Shown: positions 55,974-64,000 of the stretch, one piece after another
Layout: every line of letters starts with the position of its first letter
How positions within the stretch are numbered: the first letter of the stretch is position 1
Source of the DNA: Riptortus pedestris
Lineage: Eukaryota; Arthropoda; Insecta; Hemiptera; Alydidae
Direction: 5' to 3'
Assembly (NCBI GenBank): GCA_019009955.1
Contig: CM032228.1
Coordinates: forward strand, 96,716,501-96,780,500
DNA length: 64,000 nucleotides
The notes under the pieces: model-generated
Told to the model about the DNA's origin: nothing
Databases searched by the model: none
What the model saw: the letters and a program-made list of their open reading frames with translations, nothing else
Position numbers and translations under genes: made by a program

Positions 55974-56615
55974 TCTTGCACTGCAATAAGATCTATAATA
56001 TATGACGTTTCAAAGCGCATTGAATATAAATTTGAATCAATCAAAGAAAAGCCGAATATACAAAAGCTGGAAATTTAAAAAATATCACCCCCCACATAAC
56101 GAACATAAACAAGCTTTATCTTCGATAATAACCATATATCGATTATACGCTTTAGCAAATTCTAATTTTATTCATAGATATTCCAACAAGTCAGTTACTT
56201 GTAGTAGCACTTAATGACGTCTTGTAGTATTGACATATTAAACAGATTATTTTGTAAGAAATAGATTACAGGATCCGTAGCTTTCATTAAAGTAAAGGTA
56301 CCAGCGAAAACCTTCCCAAAAAGCATTTTATTTATAATTAGAATAAAAGGGGGTGTCCTGGGGAAATGAAAAGGTATGAGAAAAAAATGACCGTCACCCA
56401 GGGGCTGCTTAAACAAAGCAAATTTCCCAAGTGCTGGTATAACATACTTGTAATTTCATCTCATAGCGTATATTTTATTTATATAAAAAAAAAAAACCCG
56501 ATGAGATGGAGGGGGTGGGTTACTGAAGGCAGAAGATCACAAGTAAGTACGAAGAGCTCGCACAATACTTTAGTTACAAAAAATGCGTAGATCGGCAATT
56601 GTAGAAAATGAAAAG

Positions 56616-57053
56616 GGTAAAAGTGCATTTTAGTCACCCCCCTTGATGGCGCACGATGATGACGGCGGCCATCTTGTTTTCCTAACACTGAGGATGGGGG
56701 TTTTATATTTCTAATTTTATGTTTTTTAACACTTTAAAATTTCCAAAATACACCATCGGCGGTTAAAACCAGGGAGGAAAGGGGAGGGGGGGGTAATTTT
56801 AACTTAAATTTTGTTAACTCACCTACTTTACCAAGAGCATGTTCTTCCCACATTTTGGGCATTCGTATGTAGGCGATAAGTATCCCACTTTTATACACCA
56901 TTCAATAATGGCACGCTTTCCCTGCACTTCAAATTGTGTAAAAAACTTAGTCGTGCACTCACTTTGAGCCGTAGCTAAAATGGAAACGATATTAATAGTA
57001 AACACTAGCAAAAACAAGATGGCGGCTAGGGGGGACTAAAATACACTTTAGCC
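56616..57053 (-). mobile_element. Merlin (IS1016/ISXO2-type) element with 9-bp target duplication
   Basis: Inverted ends GGTAAAAGTGCATTTTAGTC (left) and GGCTAAAGTGTATTTTAGTC (right, reverse complement), with further inverted similarity through CCCCCC and GCCATCTTGTTTT. AATGAAAAG flanks both sides (56607-56615 and 57054-57062). Inside, the minus-strand frame 57017-56823 encodes KRAIIEWCIKVGYLSPTYEC then PKCGKNM, the N-terminal zinc-ribbon region of ISXO2-like transposases. No DDE domain and no good ATG; a 438-bp deletion derivative. Confidence 0.87.
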
Positions 57054-57169
57054 AATGAAAAGTTTAACAAGATTAGTTATATAACATTTTATGAACGGAC
57101 TTACAAAACATCAAGATCAGATAAACATTTTTGAGGAAAGACCGAAAAACCTTAATTGATGACGTCATC

Positions 57170-57460
57170 ACTTGATGTATTTGCATGCGTCTCAATAGCA
57201 ATAGTTCAATGAAAACCATATTTAGTATTTAAACTTGGAATGAATTGGTTCATGATATAACAGCTTATTCTTAATATGATATGAGTGGGAGAGGGACTTA
57301 CAAATGACTGAAAACTAAAATTTGGAAAAATCTCGGATAATATTTAATATAGCGAAAACAAATATAACAACATTACATTTGCAATAAGATTGATTCTATA
57401 CAATTTTTCGATCTGACTTATAACAACGGAGATATTTCGAATTTTCGAAACTCTTAATAT
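57170..57460 (+). repeat. MITE-like repeat B, partial copy
   Basis: CAATAGTTCAATGAAAACCA, TTAATATGATATGAGTGGGA, GCAATAAGATTGATTCTATA and ACGGAGATATTTCGAATTTT in family order. Confidence 0.7.
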
Positions 57461-57893
57461 GGTTAATATTGAAGGAAATTCACTACACATGGAATGAAAT
57501 CTTTAGCAAAGGGTCTCAATCACTCAACATTTATGTAAAATAACTGTCCCTCTTCATTCACAATTGTAATAAAATAAATATATAAAGGAGCACGTTAACA
57601 GTGTGGATTTTCTGGAGGAATGACATGGCGAGAGAAAGTAAATAACAAACTAATGACATTGTAGAGAAAAAAAAATTATGAGATCTCGAAAAATAAAAGA
57701 GCCTGGGTTACCCAAACTTATGTTGTTTCTCAAATAACTAATTCATTCTTGAACAGGCAAGGTTTTCGTTCCTCTTTGGCTAGAATATTTTGTGTAACAG
57801 GTTACATCTTTGTAACCTTATTAAAAATGATCTTTCAAATAGGAATACATTTTGATAGAATGAAATGAATGCTCTGTTGAAGGATAGATTACA

Positions 57894-57979
57894 ATGGAAG
57901 AAAATAATCTGGCCTGGTTGGATATGGCCGATCTTCCAGCTGACCCCCCTGAAATGAGACTTGTTTGTGGTCTTTGTAG
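57894..57979 (+). CDS. DTWD2: DTWD2 exon 1
   Basis: ATG at 57894; encodes [10 protein letters not shown] through LVCGLC and breaks in phase 2 at donor GTATGC. It carries the first cysteine pair. Confidence 0.88.
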
Positions 57980-60900
57980 GTATGCCTTTTAATTTTGGTG
58001 TGATCCTTTTTACAGTTACTTGTTTGTAGTCCCATTCCCACTGGCCATGCATTTTAGCAATAAAGTTATATTATTTTAAACTTTAAAAATAAAATAACAT
58101 CATCGACTTACTACTACATGGGAAATCTGGGGCATTTTGGATTTAATTTAGATATAAGCAAGTAGGAGTCTTTGGTAAACAAAAATTCCTTGTCTGTTTA
58201 ATAATTGAACACTATCCAATAGTTATTGTTTAGACTAATATCCTTCTAGAAGTGAATACCTTGTAAATATATGAGTGTTAGGGATATAGTCATTTGTAAA
58301 AATAACTGGTTTCACTTTCAAAACTAACACCATCTTATGACATAACCACCACCCTTATGACTTATCACCAGCCCTTGAAAACACTTTAATTAATTAGTTA
58401 AATGAATGACACACATTTCAACAATTTAAAACTGCAGGGGGGAAAAAATACAACTGACTGCTATAAATCAATGTCCCAATTTTTAATTTTGGGCTACCTG
58501 AAATCTTACTTGCGATTATATTATATCATAATTGTCAATGTGTTTTAAATAACTTTTTATTAGAGACCTTGTAAAATACAGTAACTTGTAAATAAATATT
58601 AAATTAAAAGAAATGTATAGGAAGCTAATTTCAATATTTATATATTATTATGTTATACTATTTTTATTTTGTTGTTTTTCTCTGAATGATGGTGTTATCA
58701 CTAATTCCGGACAATAGTTATAAATATGGGACAATGAAATTTGTTTGATTGTTCTGCATCTGAAGAATATTTTTTCTAGGGCATTAATAATTAAAAAACA
58801 AAAACAACCTTCACTGCTGACTGAAACATTTATTTATTAACTTTTGACATTTGAATCTCTTAAACAGACATTCGAGAAATTAGAATATTTTCTTCGCTAT
58901 TCACAGTCATTATATGAAGCAAAAACTATGCTTCTTTACAAATTTATTGTATTATTATTATTATTATTATTATTATCTAGTAATTAATTAAAGTTATATA
59001 TCAAATAAACTAAATTTATTTATTAATTGTATTTATATCTGAACTTAGTGATGATACCTAAATGAGAGCTTTTTATTAATTAACATTTAAAAAAAATAAC
59101 ATACTTTTTATTAATAGTTATTTTGGACATTTTACTTTGTTATTCCAAAAGATGTGTAGTTGAGACATTGATATGAGGTAGATAGCAAGTGTCATAAAAT
59201 ACTAAGTTCAAATATAAAGATATTTTATTCAATTCAGATCTAATGGAACTATCCTAAATTGTAAACAGGTTTAGTAATTCCTTGATTGATTACATATCAT
59301 GAATTTAGTAGAACTTGTTTTATAATTAAGTTACCTAGAGGTTAATAATGTGTAACAAAGTTTCATTTATGAAATACCTTTCCTCTATCCTTATTTAACA
59401 CATACACACCAAATTGGACTGTTAAAGGAGCAAGAGGATTTACCCAAGTCAACTTCACAGTATCTACAAGATCTTGGTATAAAGACGGAAGATGTCTACT
59501 AAGATACTACAACATCTATCAGGATACTGAACTTCCATCTATATCAAAATAAAGTTGAATTTAAGCTGCTCTCTTAGTAACATTCCAGACATGAATAATA
59601 CTAAAATAGTATGAGCTAAAATTGATATAATTACCTCAAGTAAGGCAGATAAGGAGGCTGATCTTGATATGTACTCCCAAAGAGATGGCAGCTTATTTTT
59701 TTTGTTTTATATGTTTGTGTACATGTGTGCGCGCAAAAATGTATAGTTTGATATTGGCTGTGTCATTAATGCGTTAAAATAGAAGTTATTTCCCAGGTAA
59801 ATATAAATATTCGATGAAGTTATGAAATCATCCTGTTACTTTCATCACATAACAGAACATGTGAAATAACTGTACAGGCATTCAGTTTTATACCCTAGTA
59901 AGCCCCTACTCCTCAACTCACACTAACATTAATTGAATATAATAAAATAGTTGAAACTCAGTTGTAATGATACATTAAGACTTTCTAATCCACACCAAAA
60001 TTCCAAGTTGGAAATGGAAGGTTCATATTTTTTATTTTTGATGACATTGAAGCACACCAATTTTATATTTTCTTTCCTGTTTCTTTTAGTCGTCCAAGAG
60101 TAGTGTGTTGGTGTGGCAGCTTACCTCAGTATCCTTTGGTAACTAAGTCTCAGGTAATCATATTACAGCACCCAGCAGAAGAGAAGAGATGTCTTCGAAC
60201 AGCACCAATGCTTCAACGTGGTCTTGCAGAAGGAAAATGTAAAATATTCAAAGGAAAGAAGTTTCCACAAAACAAGTAAGAGTATTTAAAATAATGAAAT
60301 TGAATTATAAAATTTGGCTGTATGCAGTATCATACTGTATAATTATAGTTATTATTTCATAAAAACCAAAGTCCTTCCTATCTATCTTAACAGGTCCAAA
60401 CATGTTGAGCCTGACAGTAAGACGAAAAAAAATCTGACGGGGCCACCAAATAATTTCCTTGTGCTCCTATTGTATGAATTGTTGTGCTGCACTACTTTTA
60501 ATATGATTTGTTTTGAAAGTCATGTATGATATCTCTGTTCAATAAATCTGATCAAACAATGCCATTGAAATAATGTGTAGACCTTTTCATTATATATAAA
60601 AAAAGGGGGGGGGTGTTTTTATGATACAGAAGGGAAATAGGTTTTTAATTCATTGTGCTACCTTTTTTTAGGTATAGAAATTGATTGAATTGTGTCTAAC
60701 TCAAGAAATATTTTCATTACTGAAGAAATTTTTGATTAAATTTTCATGTAATCAAAACTTGTTATGTAAATGCTTTGTTGTATCCAACTTCTTCATTTCA
60801 CCATCAAGGACATTAAAGATTTCAGCCGATATCTCATCTATCCTTGTATTTTTTTATTAGAGAAATCAGTTGTTGAGGTTGTACTCATAACGCAATTTTA

Positions 60901-62231
60901 AAACAATTTCTTTATATTGCCATCAATTCTACTTAAGACATAATGGGACTGTAGTGCCTAGAATTAAATAAATTTTAGTGTTGCATATTGTATATTTTCC
61001 TAATATGTATCCACAAGTTTGCATGATTATTAGTTCACAATAACGTTCATAATGATCTGCTTTATGATGAAGATGTGATATGAGGTTTTGAATAAAACTG
61101 GCCTTTCCTTCCTTGACGTATTTAACTCAAATTCAAACACATACTTTGATTGCCGCTTATTTAATTGCAATTTATGAATTTTTGAATGAATTGTTGTATA
61201 ATTTTGTCCTTTGACTGATTTCAATAGCTTCTTTCCCAGAGAAAAATTTCTTAAATCAGTAATATCCATGAATACTCTGAGGAGAAGCCTCAAGAGGAGT
61301 CAAAAAGTCCATCTCACATGGGACTAAACTAAGCAGATTTCCTATGTGCTGTCATAATACTTATTTCTAATCCCCAAATATTCTCTATATAAAAATCTGA
61401 TGATTAAGAGTGGGATTTTACTGAAGGCTGAAAACAAGAAAGTATGAATGACTCACTTAATATTTGAAACAGGAAAAAAATGTATAGAACAACAATTGTT
61501 AAGCATCATTAGTTTAACAAGATTGCTTTCATAATATTTTTCGATCTGACCCCTAAACCTCCTCTATTTCTGGTCCCATTTTAGCCATTAATGAATATGA
61601 CCATTTAGAATTGAAAGGAACAGTTAAATATTGAGTATGGAATAATTAAAATATATATTTTTTAGTCAAAACCAGAAAATCTTAATTGATGATATCATCA
61701 CACAACGTATTTGTATGTATCTCTCATAGTAAAAACTCGATGAGTACAATATTTGATATTTAAGCTTCGAATAAAGCGATTCATGATTTAACTGCTTATT
61801 TTTAATATGACATGACAAGGAGTGGGGGTTTTATGGAAGACTGAAAACTAAAAAAATGCATATATCTTTGTTAATATTCATGATAGAGAAAATGTAATCC
61901 CGTCATGAGTACAACATGAATAGCTGATTTTTCTAGAGACGGACTTGGAATAGCAATATATGCGAATCTAAAAACTGATATCCACAATGTAAGTGTGCCT
62001 GCCTCTAAACTAAAAATTTTTTTTTTCTTTTTAAGGCATGAAGGTTTGGTCGAAATTCTGCAGAAGAAAAATACTCTCTTACTTTATCCATCAAAAGATG
62101 CTGTAGATTTAGAGACACTATCTAAGGTTGATAATGAAGAAAATGCTTATAATCTAATCATTATAGATGGGACATGGCCCCAAGCTAAAGGCATTTACAA
62201 CAATACTCCTATTTTACATAATTTAAAGCAG
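57894..62231 (+). CDS. DTWD2: tRNA-uridine aminocarboxypropyltransferase 2, 5' three exons (partial)
   Basis: DTWD2 adds the 3-amino-3-carboxypropyl group from SAM to uridine in the tRNA D-loop (acp3U). Three joined exons give 156 residues: cysteines C25, C28, C35 and C37 in the CxxC...CxC zinc-ligand pattern, HPAE at 56-59 followed by LRTAPML, and the signature DGTW at 135-138 inside [11 protein letters not shown]. These agree in order and spacing with the DTW (TDD) family as I know it. The start at 57894 gives a short N-terminus directly before the CxxC. The family continues beyond this point with a conserved block (human IRMQP...LSTLE) that I cannot find before 64000, so the rest lies outside the window. 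Confidence 0.93.
57985..60085. other. DTWD2 intron 1
   Basis: AT-rich; an (ATT)n patch at 58950-58975. No repeat family or coding signal recognised. Confidence 0.45.
60090..60275 (+). CDS. DTWD2: DTWD2 exon 2
   Basis: Acceptor TTTTAG, donor GTAAGA, phase 2-2. Encodes [13 protein letters not shown] (second cysteine pair) and [20 protein letters not shown], then [12 protein letters not shown]. Confidence 0.95.
60280..61310. other. DTWD2 intron 2, left part
   Basis: 60549-60590 repeats a phrase found at 27555; 60858-60945 is a weak reversed MITE-like B 3' end (GTTGTACTCATAACGCAATT). Nothing coding recognised. Confidence 0.45.
61315..61960 (+). repeat. MITE-like repeat B, long diverged copy
   Basis: Starts ACTAAGCAGATTTCCTATGT, the 5' terminus, and contains two partial rounds of the family body before CGTCATGAGTACAACATGAA and AATAGCTGATTTTTC. 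It ends 75 bp upstream of DTWD2 exon 3. Confidence 0.7.
62036..62231 (+). CDS. DTWD2: DTWD2 exon 3 with the DTW motif
   Basis: Acceptor TTTTTAAG, donor GTAAAT, phase 2 in and 0 out. Encodes [25 protein letters not shown] and TPILHNLKQ. The frame stays open past the donor to a TGA at 62292-62294, so intron retention would give a short truncated form. Confidence 0.95.
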
Positions 62232-62239
62232 GTAAATGA

Positions 62240-62864
62240 AGCTTTTCTCTATGAAAATTGTGGCACTCAGTGTCAAATTACAATTAAAACATGATTCGAT
62301 TTTTGAAAATAAGTGTGTGACTGGTGCTCCTCATTGTTTTAACTTTTTCAGATTTAATTTTTCTATAATGAACCATAAACACTAAATTTAAAAACAAAAG
62401 AAATCAAATTATATGGATTTTAATGTATTTTTATGTGTTAATATATTTTCAGATCTTTACTATCATGCAGGTTTTTTTTCTCATGCCCATTTAAACTATA
62501 ATTGAAATAATTTATGAATAATATACACACCCCTCCACATGCTTTAGCGCCCGTAATGCAAAGATCACAACAGGTAAAGTTTTATTGCTCAGAAGTTAAA
62601 AATCATAGCTCATGAATCCAACAGCATTTGAAAGAATATGTTAAAAATTTCCAAAAATGCTATTGTGGCTTGGCAACTTTAGTTTTTATAATATTTAAAA
62701 AAAGGAAAATGTGCTGAAAATGTTGTCTTTCTTCATCCCATGGCAGATTTAGATCCTGTAACCAAAACTCAAAATGACTAACAGGGTTTGAATGGGTACT
62801 CTTTTATCTTTAAAATAATAAGTCCAGCATGTTTTTTGTTGTTTTTTACCCATGTTACAGTATT

Positions 62865-62932
<68 letters not shown>

Positions 62933-63660
62933 AAAATATTTTTTTAAATATGAGTATTTCAAAAATATAAGGGAGATAGAGAAAATCTAAAAAAGATGAC
63001 TTCCTTTTTTTATATAATAAAATTTCAATTTTTTGAAGTCTACAATAACATTTTTAGAGGGTTTTTAGCTGTTCTTTTGAATGCTATGGGATTCTTTGCT
63101 GCAGAGCAATAAAACGTTTAAGCTCTGACATTAAAAAAATGTGGAGGGAATTGCATATGCACGTAGCAGCAAAAGTTTCATTACCTATGTAGAATTTTTG
63201 TTATTATGATTTAGTGGAACATTTTGCTTTGTTTTGCCAATGATTTTCAGTTGCATATTTGTCAATATACAATAGAATATCTAATTTTTGATGAGTTTTT
63301 GAACACTTCTACCTATCCATGAGCCTCCATCCTTGAACAAACATTATTACTATATCGATACCTTTTTCCCCCTCACGTCTTTGAGGAGTAAGTTCCAACC
63401 TTTGAGCATATTACTTAGATTCTCTGATTGATGTTTAAATAAGCTATAACTCTGAATAAGGTCATTAAACACTAAGATATTAGGAAATAATATCAAAAAA
63501 TGTTAGTCTTTCTTGAGAGGTGACTTATAAAAAAGTTTGAAAAAAGCCACATCACAAACATTTTGATAATTGGAATAATAACAATCTTTACATACACCGC
63601 ATATACTGTCAGAAACCTTGTCAGTGATGAAAAGAGACTTGAACATAATCATTGAATTGA
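62240..63660. other. DTWD2 intron 3 (partial) with an A61 run
   Basis: A 61-nt A run at 62870-62930. No conserved DTWD2 exon 4 found here. Confidence 0.5.
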
Positions 63661-63674
63661 TCATCTCATTGTAG

Positions 63675-63957
63675 GTTTGATGACAAAAAGTTTAGAAAGA
63701 CAATTGCTAGCAAAAATCATTATTTTTTATGTAAAGATGATACATTTGAGCCACCATTAAAACACCCAAAGGTACAGGAGATGTTGGAATCATGTGGCCT
63801 TGGGGCTAATAATCCAGCAAAGTTATGTTTCTGGCAGAGAGTTGGGTTTTCATCTGTGTTTTTCTGTCCTATTAAACCACATTTCCATTTCTCCACTGTT
63901 AGGCTGACTAATAGAGAAACAGATTTCTTTCTAATAGAGAAAAAGCCAAATCCTTGA
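63675..63957 (+). CDS. Unidentified open frame with acceptor-like 5' edge
   Basis: After a TTGTAG acceptor-like site, about 93 codons stay open to TGA at 63955-63957 (starts FDDKKFRKTIASK, includes NNPAKLCFWQRVGF, ends IEKKPNP). I do not recognise the family. It would need a phase-2 donor upstream, so it cannot follow DTWD2 exon 3 (phase 0) but could in principle follow exon 2. It may equally be a transposon remnant or chance. Confidence 0.25.
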
Positions 63958-64000
63958 AATTTTCCCCTCACAGTAAATTCTTAAAATTGGAAATCTTTAT

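Larger units (their letters stand above)
55981..57893. promoter_or_regulatory. Divergent CABIN1-DTWD2 intergenic region
   Basis: The two genes are transcribed away from each other with their start codons about 1.9 kb apart, so both promoters, and the CABIN1 noncoding first exon, must lie in or near this stretch. I see no convincing TATA box. It contains a Merlin element (56616-57053) and a partial MITE-like copy (57170-57460); 55990-56600 and 57465-57890 hold nothing I recognise. Confidence 0.6.

Noticed and set aside
56823..57017. Minus-strand frame upstream of CABIN1 considered as an alternative first exon
   Set aside because: It lies wholly inside the Merlin element with its own target duplication, matches an ISXO2-type zinc ribbon, and has no good ATG.
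62870..62930. 61-nt A run as evidence of a processed pseudogene
   Set aside because: The preceding sequence shows no coding similarity to any gene I recognise; it could be a retroposon tail, slippage or an assembly effect.
1..64000. CRISPR arrays, bacterial operons, rRNA genes or phage functions
   Set aside because: Spliced genes, SINEs, LTR elements and microsatellites show this is eukaryotic nuclear DNA; no such features were seen.

Overview
This is eukaryotic genomic DNA: AT-rich, intron-dense, with GT-AG introns, long (TA)n and poly(A) tracts, and many decayed mobile elements (Ty3/Gypsy, non-LTR, Penelope-like, Tc1/mariner, piggyBac, Merlin, Helitron, a tRNA-derived SINE). Gene content and repeat spectrum suggest an arthropod, probably an insect, but I cannot name the species from the sequence.

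Two host protein genes are present, arranged head to head. CABIN1 (calcineurin-binding protein cabin-1, a TPR-rich partner of the HIRA histone H3.3 chaperone complex) lies on the minus strand from its ATG at 55973 to its stop at 3723. I assembled it by eye as 34 coding exons. All splice phases agree and the total is 6444 nt (2147 residues), with recognisable similarity to vertebrate cabin-1 along the structured part. DTWD2 (tRNA-uridine aminocarboxypropyltransferase, DTW domain) lies on the plus strand from 57894. Its first three coding exons are in the window (156 residues, including the zinc-ligand cysteines and the HPxE and DTW motifs); the remaining exons must lie past 64000.

Layout: 1-3300 is transposon wreckage (reversed Helitron, end of a MITE-like repeat, two opposed Gypsy pol fragments). 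3433-55973 is CABIN1 with introns holding nearly all other repeats. 55981-57893 is the shared divergent intergenic region, containing a complete short Merlin element with a 9-bp target duplication. 57894-64000 is the DTWD2 5' part, one MITE-like copy, a 61-nt A run and an unidentified open frame at 63675-63957.

The two genes do not form a pathway: CABIN1 acts in chromatin and calcineurin signalling, DTWD2 in tRNA modification. The most interesting observations are the repeated PxIxIT-like calcineurin docking motifs, AT-hook and SUMO-interacting-type end encoded by the last CABIN1 exon; the Merlin insertion, whose inverted repeats bring YY1-like sites into the divergent promoter region; a Helitron nested in an older copy of its own family; and two TTAA-flanked piggyBac-type non-autonomous elements, one with internal palindromic repeats.
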